Source: Sphingobium xenophagum NBRC 107872
GTDB lineage: Bacteria; Pseudomonadota; Alphaproteobacteria; Sphingomonadales; Sphingomonadaceae
DNA: 36,137 nt
NCBI RefSeq assembly: GCF_000367345.1
Contig: NZ_BARE01000045.1
Coordinates: forward strand, 1-36,137
Direction: 5' to 3'
The position numbers and the translations under genes are program-made. The first letter of the stretch is position 1; each line of letters opens with the position of its first letter. Below are positions 8,134 to 17,012 of this stretch, piece by piece. The notes under the pieces were generated by a model. The model saw only the letters and a program-made list of their open reading frames with translations. It did not search any database and had not been told where the DNA came from.

Positions 8134-9414
8134 ATGCCGACAGCGAAGTTGAACAAGCGCAATGTGGACGCATTCGCGCCGCCTAAAGATAAACAGGCCG
8201 TCCTGTGGGACAGCGAGATTCGGGGTTTCGGCTTGCGGGCGCTTCCGTCGGGGCTCAAGACCTTCATTGTTCAGTACCGCAACATCGAAGGGATCAAGCG
8301 GCGCATCAATCTCGGCCGCTACGGTGTCATCACGACCGAGCAAGCTCGGGATCTGGCGAAGATCAAGCTTGGCGAAGTTGCTGGTGGTCAGGACCCAGCA
8401 GAGGCAATTCATCAGGCCCGCAGTGGCATGACGGTCGCCGAGATCTGTGACTGGTATCTGGTTGAAGCCCGCGCCGGCAACATTCTTGGCCGCAAGAACC
8501 GTCCAATCAAGGCCTCCTCGCTCGCGATGGATGAGAGCAGGATCAACACTCACATCAAACCGATTCTTGGCCATCGCATGGCGAAAAGGCTGACAATCGC
8601 GGATGTCGAGCAGATGCAGGCTGATGTCCGAGACGGTAAAACTGCGAAGGCTCGAGGTAAGGGCCGTGGTGGGCGGCCCGCTGGCGGACCTGGCGTCGCG
8701 TCGCGATGCCTCGGGTCGCTGCAAGCCATTTTGGGTCACGCCAAGCACAAAGGGCTGATTGCGGAGCACCCAACCAGAGGAGCCAAGAAACTCGCAATCA
8801 ACAAGAAGACGAGGCGGCTTAGCACTGCCGAACTCGTCGCGTTCGGTAAAGCCATCGCCTATGCCGAGCGTAACGGCGAAAATCCGACAGCACTTGCAGT
8901 GGTGCGGACACTTGCGCTGACAGGATACAGACGGGAAGAGGCGCAGTCGATGAAGCGCGCCTGGGTGCATGCGGAAGGCGGGTTTGTCTCCTTCCCGGAT
9001 ACCAAAACCGATGCACAGGTCCGCTCGATCGGACCGGAAGCACTGAAGGTCGTGCTCGCTCAACCAGAGATCGTTGGTAACCCCTACGTGTTCCCATCAA
9101 TGACAGGCGCTGGCGCATACCAGGCTGCACCAGCCTGTTTCCGGAGAGTTTGCCAGTGGGCGGGAATTGAGGGCGCAACACTTCATACCCTTCGCCACAC
9201 TTTCGGCAGCATCGCGGGCGAACTCGGATTCACGGAACTGACGATACGGGCCATGCTCGGGCATGCTTCGCAGAACGTGACGCAGGACTACATCCATATC
9301 GATGAAGCGCTGAAGCTAGCGGTGCGCAAAACGTCAGACGAGATCGCCCGCCTGCTTGCCGAAGGCGCTGCATCTTTGCGCCCAGTCAGACAAACGGCGG
9401 CAGTTGAAATTTAA
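8134..9414 (+). CDS. int: P4-type tyrosine recombinase (integrase)
   Basis: A 426-residue site-specific recombinase that would insert and excise the island at tRNA-Gly. It has an N-terminal DUF4102-like arm-binding domain (KLNKRNVDAF to about residue 90), a core-binding domain (about 100-215) and a C-terminal catalytic domain. Catalytic residues are visible: R266 in TGYRREE, K291, H351 and R354 in LHTLRHTFGS, H377 in MLGHAS and Y386 in QDYIHID. The ATG at 8134 is preceded by GGAGG at 8122-8126; the frame is open further upstream but covers the repeat cluster. It reads away from the att site, as usual for tRNA-targeted elements. It appears intact. Confidence 0.93.
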   Translation: MPTAKLNKRNVDAFAPPKDKQAVLWDSEIRGFGLRALPSGLKTFIVQYRNIEGIKRRINLGRYGVITTEQARDLAKIKLGEVAGGQDPAEAIHQARSGMTVAEICDWYLVEARAGNILGRKNRPIKASSLAMDESRINTHIKPILGHRMAKRLTIADVEQMQADVRDGKTAKARGKGRGGRPAGGPGVASRCLGSLQAILGHAKHKGLIAEHPTRGAKKLAINKKTRRLSTAELVAFGKAIAYAERNGENPTALAVVRTLALTGYRREEAQSMKRAWVHAEGGFVSFPDTKTDAQVRSIGPEALKVVLAQPEIVGNPYVFPSMTGAGAYQAAPACFRRVCQWAGIEGATLHTLRHTFGSIAGELGFTELTIRAMLGHASQNVTQDYIHIDEALKLAVRKTSDEIARLLAEGAASLRPVRQTAAVEI

Positions 9415-9425
9415 CCTTAAAGGTG
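9413..9425. promoter_or_regulatory. MqsA-type operator palindrome
   Basis: The sequence AACCT-TAA-AGGTG overlaps the integrase stop codon, about 94 bases before the mqsA-like gene. E. coli MqsA binds AACCT-N3-AGGTT palindromes in its own promoter; this site matches all but the last base. With an MqsA-family gene next in line, autoregulation is the natural reading. Confidence 0.5.
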
Positions 9426-9445
9426 TATTGGCAGAAGCCAGAGAG

Positions 9446-9479
9446 AGCATCTCGCGCTGGGGTTTGCCGGCGAGATGCT
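9446..9479. repeat. Perfect 10-bp inverted repeat between int and mqsA
   Basis: AGCATCTCGC (9446-9455) and GCGAGATGCT (9470-9479) with a 14-base loop, 32 bases after the integrase stop. No T tract follows, so a simple terminator is doubtful; a leader hairpin or second operator is possible. Confidence 0.55.
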
Positions 9480-9518
9480 GAACGATATTCGATCAACATC
9501 GGGCAAGGAGGTTTGAAG

Positions 9519-10007
9519 ATGGGTCAGACTCGGATTCATCCCAAGACCGGTGATGTGCTTCGCCGTGACGCGCGGATGCAAACGCTGAGCGTTGGCTCGT
9601 TGTCACGCGAAGTGGAGGTGCCGGGCTGGTATCCTGAAGGCGATGGCGATTCCATCCATTCGGGCGCTGAACTTCAAGCGATAGATCAAGCCTATCTCGA
9701 GTTGCGAGCGGCCTATGCCGCACGGGTCAAAGCCGTGCGCAAGAAGCTTGGTCTCACTCAAGAGGAGGCGGGTAGGATCATTGGCGGCGGACGGCGTGCT
9801 TTTCAAAAATATGAGAGTGGTGCGACACCGCCAAGCGAGGCTGCGGTGGGCTTGATCGAGATTCTCGATCGCCACCCAGGAGAGCTGGAAACCCTTCGCA
9901 ATTTGCGCAGGATTGGTGGGAGGGATAGTGGTCACACATCACTGACGCCGGTTGACAAGAAGGTCAACTTCACGAAAAAGGGGCGCAGTTCCAGTGCCTT
10001 GGCCTGA
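9519..10007 (+). CDS. MqsA-family antitoxin-like DNA-binding protein, no toxin partner seen
   Basis: A 162-residue protein whose middle (EVPGWYPEGDGDSIHSG) and helix-turn-helix (LTQEEAGRIIGGGRRAFQKY, about residues 79-98) are those of the MqsA/YgiT family. MqsA is the antitoxin and autorepressor of the MqsR RNase. The ATG at 9519 follows a strong AAGGAGG at 9505-9511; the frame is open upstream but that part is not family-like. The N-terminal region has no cysteine at all, so the zinc site of E. coli MqsA is missing. No MqsR-like gene lies on either side. It may be a stand-alone regulator of the integrase region or a relic of a lost pair. Confidence 0.8.
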   Translation: MGQTRIHPKTGDVLRRDARMQTLSVGSLSREVEVPGWYPEGDGDSIHSGAELQAIDQAYLELRAAYAARVKAVRKKLGLTQEEAGRIIGGGRRAFQKYESGATPPSEAAVGLIEILDRHPGELETLRNLRRIGGRDSGHTSLTPVDKKVNFTKKGRSSSALA

Positions 10008-10119
10008 CGTGTCTGTTTGGCTCCAGCATGTCCTTGGTCCCAGGACGGCGGACAGGTGCCCGCTCCGTGGACAAGACTGTGCCGACGGCTGATATCGGAA
10101 TTGTGCAAGGCTGAGAGGC

Positions 10120-10320
10120 GTGACCACTATCGGCCTTGCCAGGCAGCTCAAAAAAGAACCGACACGTACACATCGCTGTGCAGAGGTGCCGGTCATATTG
10201 CGTCTACATATCTTGCTTGATCGCGGTTTGGTCAAGCGGGTTGATGGCCCAACACGTTCGCCAACGCCCGGGGCCTATTGGCGTTCTCCACGCCAGCCTT
10301 CAGAATTAACGCGCATGTGA
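10120..10320 (+). CDS. Small hypothetical protein, possible winged-helix remnant
   Basis: A 66-residue frame with a GTG start after a GAGAGG stretch only a few bases upstream. The middle (RLHILLDRGLVKRVDG) and GAYWRSP resemble the recognition helix and wing of a small HTH protein, but no family is recognised. The stop codon falls inside the first of two operator-like repeats in front of the hipA-like gene. It could be a degenerate antitoxin or no gene at all. Confidence 0.25.
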   Translation: MTTIGLARQLKKEPTRTHRCAEVPVILRLHILLDRGLVKRVDGPTRSPTPGAYWRSPRQPSELTRM

Positions 10321-10391
10321 GATGCGAAATAATTCTTGCATATCGCATCCATCCGTGGGATTAACGCGCATCTGAAGTGCGAGATAATCCT
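10305..10391. promoter_or_regulatory. Duplicated 32-bp operator-like repeat before the hipA-like gene
   Basis: Two copies, 10305-10336 and 10360-10391, match at 27 of 32 positions and begin at a 55-base interval, about five helical turns. Both start ATTAACGCGCAT. The first contains the palindrome CGCAT-GTGAG-ATGCG; the second has a weaker form. The second copy ends on the base before the start ATG at 10392, and no Shine-Dalgarno is evident. Binding there would block both transcription and translation start, so an autoregulatory operator is inferred. Confidence 0.55.
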
Positions 10392-12242
10392 ATGACAGTC
10401 CATCTGGTCGGCGAAACGATCGATGCCAAGCGCGCGCACCAGCGCGCGCAAGCGGGCGAGCTCGTCCAGCTCGTGCGGGGCATATATGTCGATCAAGATG
10501 TCGATGCGGACGCTGCCATAATGGGCCACGCGATCCGCATCGCACAGTATCTCTATCCCAATGCCTATCTGTCGTCGGCGAGCGCGGTCCTGCTTGCTCC
10601 GACACCCGATGGCAGGCTGTTTATAAGCGGAAAACGCAACCAACGCACGCGGCTGCGCAGCCTGGAGATCGTCCAGAACGAAGCGCCGAAGCACCCTTCG
10701 ACCGCATCAGCGGTGGTTGGTGATGATCAGGGCGAGCTGCGCATTCATGCATCCTCCCCGCGGCAACGCTTTCTGGAAGCATTTCGGCTGCGCAGCGAAC
10801 ATGCCAGCGCCGTCACCGCCGAGATGCGCGTCCAACTGGGTGCGCGTCTCGTCGAGGAGCACGGCACGCCCAAGGAAGCCGCCGATGCAATCTGGGCACT
10901 GGCCCGCGAAAATGGCTGGTATCGCGAAGGCGAAGCCGCTGAACGCTTCCTTATGGCGCAGCCGGGTACGGCTAAAGCGCCCGTCAACAAGGCAGCGCTG
11001 GATCTGATTATCGCCTGGCATGGCGAGCCGCTCGGGAACCTCGCCCATGACGGTTTTGAGTGGCGCTGGAAGCCAGCCCGGCGCTCAGGGCCGACGCTCA
11101 TCCGGGAGACAACGCCCGGCAAACTTCCGGCTTTTGTCGAATCCCTCCTGCCGGAAGGCTGGCTCGCAAAGGTGCTTCACGAGCGGGACGAGCGCGAAGC
11201 TTTGAAGCGTGGACGGCGTTATATGTCGAACATCACCGTGGTGGAGGCGCGCGACGATCTGACGGCATTACCGGCTGACATTCTCACGACGAGGCTGAGC
11301 GGCTTTGTCGAGGCAGGCCGTTTCATCGGCCGCTATGATGGCCCGGCGCGCGGCGCCATCGAGGAGAGTTTCGAGCAGAATCTCGCACGCATATTCGCGC
11401 GCGCGGAAACACCGCGCTTGTCGGGCGTTCAGATCAAGGCGCCGATGCATCTGGCACCCGATGGCACACTCCTTCCGGCCATCGATCTGCCATTTACCCA
11501 TATCCTCAAGCCGGCAGGCACCGCTGGCTTCAAGATGTTGCCGATCGTGGAATGGCTCTGCCTTGAACTTGGCCGCGCTGCAGGCTTTGCCGCGCCTGAT
11601 GTCGCCCTGACGATGATGCCCGATGGCATGGCTCCCGCGCTCATTGTGGAGCGGTTCGACATCCGCCTGGAGCCGGATGATCAGAGGCGGATCGCGCTTG
11701 AGGATTTCTGCTCGATCCTCGATCTTCCTGCCTCGGCCAAATATGACGGGACGATCGAGCGGATGGCGCGGGGACTGCGGCCGCTGTCGAGTGACCCTGC
11801 GGCGGATCTCGATATCCTGTTCCGTCGTGCGGTTTTCGCCTGGCTGATTGCCGATGGCGACATGCACCTTAAAAATCTCGCGCTGCTCAAAATCGCCGAC
11901 ACGGATGCCAAGGCTTTCACCTCGGTTCGCTTCGCTCCGCTGTACGATGCTGTCACGACGCGCGTATTCCCGGGTCTTGGCGGCGATCGCATGGCGCTCA
12001 AGCTCAATGGCAAGGATGATCGGCTGACGCGCGGGGATTTCATGACGCTGGCACGCACGATCGGCCTGCCCCAAGGTGATGCGGAAACGGCCATTGCCGA
12101 ATTGACCGGCAGCCTCGCACAAGCCGTCGGAACCGTCCGGCTACCGGCTTTCGCGGCGGAGGCCGAGGGTGCCGCTGCCGTCCAAGGCCAGGTATTGGCT
12201 CTTACCAGCGAGCGCTGCACCGCACTCATGATCGCCGCTTGA
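10392..12242 (+). CDS. HipA-type kinase with AbiEi-like N-terminal region
   Basis: A 616-residue protein. The C-terminal two-thirds is a HipA-like Ser/Thr kinase: glycine loop LSGVQIK (about 344-349), K373 in THILKP, catalytic loop GDMHLKN with D490 and N495, and PLYDAVTT with D519 as the metal-binding aspartate, so it looks active. Residues 1-190 resemble the winged-helix and following part of AbiEi-type antitoxins (GELVQLVRGIYVD, SSASAVLLAPT, SSPRQRFLEAFR). Kinases of this family arrest growth by phosphorylating aminoacyl-tRNA synthetases or other targets and are usually held by a separate HipB. No hipB gene is adjacent; the N-terminal domain may serve as built-in DNA binder and antitoxin. 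The kinase call is firm; the N-terminal assignment is inference. Confidence 0.82.
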   Translation: MTVHLVGETIDAKRAHQRAQAGELVQLVRGIYVDQDVDADAAIMGHAIRIAQYLYPNAYLSSASAVLLAPTPDGRLFISGKRNQRTRLRSLEIVQNEAPKHPSTASAVVGDDQGELRIHASSPRQRFLEAFRLRSEHASAVTAEMRVQLGARLVEEHGTPKEAADAIWALARENGWYREGEAAERFLMAQPGTAKAPVNKAALDLIIAWHGEPLGNLAHDGFEWRWKPARRSGPTLIRETTPGKLPAFVESLLPEGWLAKVLHERDEREALKRGRRYMSNITVVEARDDLTALPADILTTRLSGFVEAGRFIGRYDGPARGAIEESFEQNLARIFARAETPRLSGVQIKAPMHLAPDGTLLPAIDLPFTHILKPAGTAGFKMLPIVEWLCLELGRAAGFAAPDVALTMMPDGMAPALIVERFDIRLEPDDQRRIALEDFCSILDLPASAKYDGTIERMARGLRPLSSDPAADLDILFRRAVFAWLIADGDMHLKNLALLKIADTDAKAFTSVRFAPLYDAVTTRVFPGLGGDRMALKLNGKDDRLTRGDFMTLARTIGLPQGDAETAIAELTGSLAQAVGTVRLPAFAAEAEGAAAVQGQVLALTSERCTALMIAA

Positions 12243-12311
12243 TAGTGAGGGCGCGCAGGTCGTTAATTGGCGGTGGCCCTTAGTTCCTGCCCTGCGGGTT
12301 GTAACGGTCAG

Positions 12312-13034
12312 TCATGAGGCAACCGATGGCTCTGGCGCATGATGGCCCGGTGTCTCCTCGACCGTCTTGCCATCGCGAATATTGTACAACCGCTTGAAGG
12401 TTGGGATGATTTTTTCATCATGAGTGACGATGATGATCGCGGTATCGAACTGCCGGGCCATGTCATTGAGCAGACCAACCACGGCTAGCGCGCGTTGGCC
12501 ATCCAGTGGCGCGGTGGGTTCATCGGCGAGGATCACTGGCGGACGATTGATCAGGGCGCGGGCTATGGCCACGCGCTGCTGCTCCCCTCCCGATAGCTGT
12601 GAGGGCATGGCGGCGGCGCGGTGGCCGACATCAAGCGCATCAAGCAGATCGCGCGCCATCTTTCGAGCCTCTGCATTCGGCTTTCCGGCTAGCATCGGCA
12701 GCAGCGCGACATTGTCGGTCACATCGAGGAACGGGATCAGATAGGGGGCCTGAAAAATGAAGCCGATCATATCGCGGCGCAGCGCGCGCAGATCGCGAAC
12801 CTTCCAGCCATTGTCATAAATACACTGATTGCCAATCGTCATCTTGCCTGACGTCGGTTCGATCACTGCGCCAAGGCATTTGAGCAATGTACTCTTACCA
12901 GAGCCTGATGGCCCGATCAGCCCGATAACTTCGCCCTTGGCCACGGCCATATCGACGCCGCGCAGGGCATGAACCGCCGTGTCGCCGCTGCCATAGGTCT
13001 TAACGACATTCTCAAGGATGATGCCCTCAGCCAC
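12312..13034 (-). CDS. ABC transporter ATP-binding protein, MacB/DevA type
   Basis: A 240-residue ATPase with Walker A GPSGSGKS (residues 41-48), Q-loop FIFQAPYL, signature LSGGEQQ, and Walker [13 protein letters not shown], followed by the switch histidine in IIVTHDE. It matches the LolD/MacB/DevA group, which drives FtsX-like permeases. It is the last gene of a four-gene - strand operon and overlaps the permease gene by 8 bases. Together with the next two genes it would form an exporter spanning the inner membrane and reaching into the periplasm. Substrate unknown. Confidence 0.9.
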   Translation of the reverse strand: MAEGIILENVVKTYGSGDTAVHALRGVDMAVAKGEVIGLIGPSGSGKSTLLKCLGAVIEPTSGKMTIGNQCIYDNGWKVRDLRALRRDMIGFIFQAPYLIPFLDVTDNVALLPMLAGKPNAEARKMARDLLDALDVGHRAAAMPSQLSGGEQQRVAIARALINRPPVILADEPTAPLDGQRALAVVGLLNDMARQFDTAIIIVTHDEKIIPTFKRLYNIRDGKTVEETPGHHAPEPSVAS

Positions 13035-14229
13035 CGATCGCCTCCGCCGGATCCACCTTGATCGCAGCCTGGATGGCCAGAAAGCTGGCCACTGTGCAGA
13101 TCAGCATCACCGCCACGAAGCCCAGAATCGAGTCCGATGGCAGCAGCAGAACATATTTAGGGAAGAAGGGCGCCCACAGGCTGGCGGCAATCTTGCCGAC
13201 GATGAAGCCGATCAGTCCCAAGCCCAGCGCCTGTTGCAGGATCATCCACGAGATCGTGCGATTGCGCGTGCCGATCAGTTTCAGCACCGCAATTTCGCGG
13301 ATCTTGCCGATGGTCATGGTGTAGATGATGAACGCTACGATAGCAGCACTCACAATCGAAAGGATGACCAGAAACATTGCGATCTGCCGGGCCGAGTTGG
13401 CAATCAGTTTCTGAACCAAGATTTCTTCCATCTGAGCTCGGGTATAAACCGTCAGGCGTTGCCAGCGGCGGATGGCGGCGGCGACTTCATCGGGATCGGC
13501 ATCCGGCGTGATGGTGACCAGAATGGCGTTGACGTTGCTATTGCCTGATTGGATGGCGGCCACGGCCTGGGCCACCGCCGGATTGCCCGGTGGATTCAGT
13601 TGGGGATTGGCATCCGTGCGCGCCCTCTGACGGACAATGGCATCGCTGTCCTTCTGGAACTGGGCGGCCTGGGCGTCCTTCAGCGACAGGAACAACATCG
13701 GGTCGCCGCCCGATGACACCATTCGGCTGGTCAGCCCGACGATGGTGTAGAAGTTGCGGCGCACTTTGACGCGATCACCAATCGCGAAGCCGGTCTTCAC
13801 ATCGGCCACAGCTTCATAGTGGCCACGCACGATCTGGCGTCCGGAGATCAAATGGGTGGGCTGTCCGGGCAGTCCCGGCTCGCCCATTTCCGCCCCGACG
13901 ACCATTACCCGCACATCCTTGTCACCGTGCGCAATCTGCATGGTGAGGTAAGTTACGCCCGCGGCTTGCGCGACACCGCGCATCGCCTGGATCGGGCGTT
14001 CGCTGTCTTCGGTCAGGCTGGACGGTTCGGCATAGGGACCGAGCGTGTCCTTCTGCACGACCCACAGGTCGGCTCGGCTATTGTCCAGCAAGGCCTGCGC
14101 ATCATCGACCATGCCGCGATAGACGCCCGCCATCGACAGGGTGACGCCGATCAACAAACCCAGTCCTACACCGGTAAGAACGAATTTGCCCCAGCCATGC
14201 AGGATATCGCGCCCCGCCAGGCTGATCAT
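13027..14229 (-). CDS. FtsX-like ABC permease, MacB/DevC type
   Basis: A 400-residue membrane protein. One transmembrane helix near the N terminus (KFVLTGVGLGLLIGVTL) is followed by a large periplasmic MacB_PCD-like domain, then three helices in the C-terminal FtsX domain (about 275-390). This topology is that of DevC and related exporters. It overlaps the adaptor gene by 4 bases and the ATPase gene by 8, so the three are made as one unit. The periplasmic part would contact the HlyD-type adaptor encoded just upstream. Substrate not deducible. Confidence 0.88.
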   Translation of the reverse strand: MISLAGRDILHGWGKFVLTGVGLGLLIGVTLSMAGVYRGMVDDAQALLDNSRADLWVVQKDTLGPYAEPSSLTEDSERPIQAMRGVAQAAGVTYLTMQIAHGDKDVRVMVVGAEMGEPGLPGQPTHLISGRQIVRGHYEAVADVKTGFAIGDRVKVRRNFYTIVGLTSRMVSSGGDPMLFLSLKDAQAAQFQKDSDAIVRQRARTDANPQLNPPGNPAVAQAVAAIQSGNSNVNAILVTITPDADPDEVAAAIRRWQRLTVYTRAQMEEILVQKLIANSARQIAMFLVILSIVSAAIVAFIIYTMTIGKIREIAVLKLIGTRNRTISWMILQQALGLGLIGFIVGKIAASLWAPFFPKYVLLLPSDSILGFVAVMLICTVASFLAIQAAIKVDPAEAIGG

Positions 14230-15407
14230 GGCAATGCGTCGACAATGCTGAATCGGCTGCTAGCCGATAGCGCCCGCGCGCTGTGAATTACTATGTCCTC
14301 GCCCCGGGTGAGGCCATGCAGCACCTGCACCCAGCCTTCCAGATCCTGAGCGCCCAGCCTGACGGGCGCGAAGACAAGATCGCCGTCACGGACCACCCAA
14401 ACGCCAACCTGTCCATCAATCCGGTGTACAGCTGCATTGGGAATGGCCAGTGATCGTGCCTGTGCCGGCAGGGCCACGGTTACCTCGGCCAATTCACCGA
14501 TTGCGGGCAATCCGCCGGTTATAGTGAACCGTGCCTTGGCCAGCACTTCCTCAGTCAACGCATCTGCCATCGGTTCAACGCGTTCGATTATGCCGGAAAG
14601 GGGGGCATCCGGCCTCGATCGCAAAGCAATCCGCACCTGCTGGCCCGCTGCCAGACCAGCCGACTGGGTCTGGTCGAAGCGTACATTGATCCACAATTGC
14701 GATGGATCGATAATCTCAATCACAGCCTGACCGGCCACTACGGTTGTGCCGGGTTCCACAGCTCTGCGCACCACCAACCCGGCGTGCGGTGCGACAAGGC
14801 GCAGGTTGGCACGTTGCTCAACCAACGCCGATCGTTCAGCGCCCAGACGTCCCCGATCCATTGTAGCAGCATTGCGATTGGCCTGCGCCGCCGCAACTCC
14901 TGCCTGCGCAGCGGCCAGTTCCTGACGGCGTTGATCAACCATCGCATCGGTGACCCAGCCACCCCGTTTCAACTCTTCCGTCCGTGCGGCCACGGATCGA
15001 GCGAGAACCACCCGGGCGTTCGCATCCGCAATCTGAGCTACTGCGGCCTGTTCCAGCGCGGCTGACCGCGCAGTCCCGCCAGCCGCTGCATCAATGCGCT
15101 GGTCGAGGTCGATGGGATCGATTTGCGCCAGCAATTGCCCTGCGACGACTATGTCGCCCACATCCACGGCGACCATTGTCACCCGGCCCGCAGCGGTCGG
15201 CCCGACCTTCTGCGTGTAACGCGCTTCGACGGTGCCGATGCCGAACATGGCTGGGGAAATGCTGCGCTCCTCTACTTGCGCGATCGTCACATTAACCGGG
15301 GCAAGCGGGCCAGAGCGGAATGCCACCCAGGCAAAGAGCAAAAGCAGTGGAACCAACACGGCCAGCAATGTCCAGCCGCGGCGGCTCATGGTGAATGGCA
15401 AAGTCAT
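14226..15407 (-). CDS. HlyD/RND-type periplasmic adaptor subunit, DevB type
   Basis: A 393-residue membrane-fusion protein. A single N-terminal membrane anchor (LLAVLVPLLLLFAWVAF) precedes a lipoyl-like half motif (GRVTMVAVDVGDIV), a coiled-coil hairpin rich in Ala/Arg (about 120-210), the second lipoyl half, and beta-barrel and membrane-proximal domains. It would link the DevC-like permease to an outer-membrane channel, for which no gene is present here. ATG at codon 7 is an alternative start. It overlaps the TetR gene and the permease gene by 4 bases each. Confidence 0.88.
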   Translation of the reverse strand: MTLPFTMSRRGWTLLAVLVPLLLLFAWVAFRSGPLAPVNVTIAQVEERSISPAMFGIGTVEARYTQKVGPTAAGRVTMVAVDVGDIVVAGQLLAQIDPIDLDQRIDAAAGGTARSAALEQAAVAQIADANARVVLARSVAARTEELKRGGWVTDAMVDQRRQELAAAQAGVAAAQANRNAATMDRGRLGAERSALVEQRANLRLVAPHAGLVVRRAVEPGTTVVAGQAVIEIIDPSQLWINVRFDQTQSAGLAAGQQVRIALRSRPDAPLSGIIERVEPMADALTEEVLAKARFTITGGLPAIGELAEVTVALPAQARSLAIPNAAVHRIDGQVGVWVVRDGDLVFAPVRLGAQDLEGWVQVLHGLTRGEDIVIHSARALSASSRFSIVDALP

Positions 15408-16000
15408 TTGGCCATTCCCAGTCCATCAAGATAGAGGTCGAATAGCCTCCCCGAAACGGTGGGCATCGTGGTGAAATCACTGGCTGCCATCGCCTGCATT
15501 GCCAGCCCTTGCACCATGCCAAGGAACATTGTTGACGCAGCGGAGATGTCGACTCCTTCGGCGATCCGCGATTGCGCTTTTGCTTCAGTCAGTAGGTTCG
15601 TCACACGTTCGCGATACGCGGCCATCAGTGCGCGCACGCACATCTTGCCCTGCGCGTCGCCATCCCGCTGCAATTCGCCAAACAATATGCGGGGCACGCC
15701 GGGGTGGGTCACGACGAAATCGATATGCGTGGTAAACATGGCACGCAGCCGTTCAATTGGCGTCACCTCTGTAACGGCATCAAAGCGCGCGAGCAGCGTG
15801 GCGGCGGTCCAGTCCATCACTGCCGCCCAGATCGCTTGCTTGTCGGCAAAATGGCGGAAAAGTGCGCCCTGCGTTACGCCCATCTGTGCTGCAATCTGCG
15901 CAGTCGTAATGTCCGCCGGATTGGTGGCTGCAGCCAAGCCAATCACCGTTTCAACAGTGGCGGCACGGCGTGCATCGGCAGAGAGTTTGGTGCGGGGCAT
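15404..16000 (-). CDS. TetR/AcrR-family transcriptional regulator
   Basis: A 198-residue repressor with an N-terminal helix-turn-helix (ITTAQIAAQMGVTQGALFRHF, about 30-50) and a ligand-binding C-terminal domain. It is the first gene of the exporter operon and is divergent from a methyltransferase gene, with a near-palindrome between them at 16020-16035. It most likely represses both the exporter operon and itself until a ligand binds. Confidence 0.9.
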   Translation of the reverse strand: MPRTKLSADARRAATVETVIGLAAATNPADITTAQIAAQMGVTQGALFRHFADKQAIWAAVMDWTAATLLARFDAVTEVTPIERLRAMFTTHIDFVVTHPGVPRILFGELQRDGDAQGKMCVRALMAAYRERVTNLLTEAKAQSRIAEGVDISAASTMFLGMVQGLAMQAMAASDFTTMPTVSGRLFDLYLDGLGMAK

Positions 16001-16019
16001 CTGGCCACCTTGCGCTTTT

Positions 16020-16035
16020 GTGAGTAATTAGTCAC
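16020..16035. promoter_or_regulatory. Candidate TetR operator
   Basis: GTGAGTAATTAGTCAC is symmetric at 14 of 16 positions and lies in the 92-base gap between the divergent TetR and methyltransferase genes, 20 bases from the TetR start. Position and symmetry fit the site bound by the adjacent regulator. Confidence 0.5.
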
Positions 16036-16092
16036 TATCTTTTATGGCGGATTCTGACCTATGGTTCTGCAATCTTGTGAGAGGGAAACGGC

Positions 16093-16959
16093 ATGACGGA
16101 ACAGTCGGGTGATAAAACCAGCACGATCAAGGGTGAAGATTGGGCCGGGGAAATGGGCACCAAGTGGCTAGCCAATCTTGCGCGGTTTGAAGGGATGATC
16201 GCACCCATAGGTGCAGCTCTACTAGCCCGCGCTGATTTTCAGCCTGGTGAGCGTGTGCTGGATATTGGCTGCGGCGGTGGCGGCACAACCATTGCCATTG
16301 CAAATGCGGTGGCTCCCGGTGGTGAGGTGTTGGGCATTGATATTTCGCCTGATCTCACCGTGTCGTCAACGAAGCGGGCGAGCGATGCAGGTGTTGGCAA
16401 TATCCGTTTCATCTGCGCTGATGCCGGAAGCGTCCAATTGCCCGATGCGCCGTTCGATCGTCTCTTTTCGCGATTCGGCAGCATGTTCTTTGCCAAGCCG
16501 CATCAGGCTTTTGCAAACCTGCGCAGCCTTTTGCGGCCCGATGCGCGGATCGATCTCGCAGTTTGGGCTCCGCCGCGCGACAATTTGTGGATGATGGAAA
16601 TGATGGGCGTTGTCCGCAGACATGTCGATATTCCACCTGCTATTCCGCGCGCGCCAGGACCCTTTGCATTCGAGGATCTGGAGTATCTGAACGAGGTTCT
16701 TACGGCTGGTGGTTTTTCCTGTCCCGACATCATGGCCTATACAGGGCAGCAACCGGTTGGCGGCGTTGGAGCAACGGCGCAAGAAGCGGTAAGTTTCGTG
16801 TTGTCCTCCATGGCCGTTGGCAAAGCGCTGGACGAGCAAGGAACAGATGTCCGAGCTGCGGCGGAAGGCGAATTGCTGGAATTGTTCGCAAAGCACCATG
16901 TGCCGAACCAAGGGGTGATGATGCAGGGCAAGGCTTGGCTGGTGTCAGCCAAGGCTTAA
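16093..16959 (+). CDS. Class I SAM-dependent methyltransferase
   Basis: A 288-residue cytosolic protein with SAM motif I VLDIGCGGGG (residues 55-64), an acidic motif II at VLGIDIS and a motif III-like CADAGSVQLPDAPFD. It resembles UbiE-like small-molecule methyltransferases. It is transcribed away from the TetR-exporter operon and probably shares its regulation, so a role in modifying the exported or inducing compound is possible. Substrate unknown. Confidence 0.82.
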   Translation: MTEQSGDKTSTIKGEDWAGEMGTKWLANLARFEGMIAPIGAALLARADFQPGERVLDIGCGGGGTTIAIANAVAPGGEVLGIDISPDLTVSSTKRASDAGVGNIRFICADAGSVQLPDAPFDRLFSRFGSMFFAKPHQAFANLRSLLRPDARIDLAVWAPPRDNLWMMEMMGVVRRHVDIPPAIPRAPGPFAFEDLEYLNEVLTAGGFSCPDIMAYTGQQPVGGVGATAQEAVSFVLSSMAVGKALDEQGTDVRAAAEGELLELFAKHHVPNQGVMMQGKAWLVSAKA

Positions 16960-17012
16960 CATCGCCTGCGTTGGATGACCTCTCACTAAACGAATCACGC
17001 CCAGACAGAAGT

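Noticed and set aside
9423..9518. Upstream extension of the MqsA-like protein
   Set aside because: Contains the 10-bp hairpin and lacks family similarity; AAGGAGG points to the ATG at 9519.
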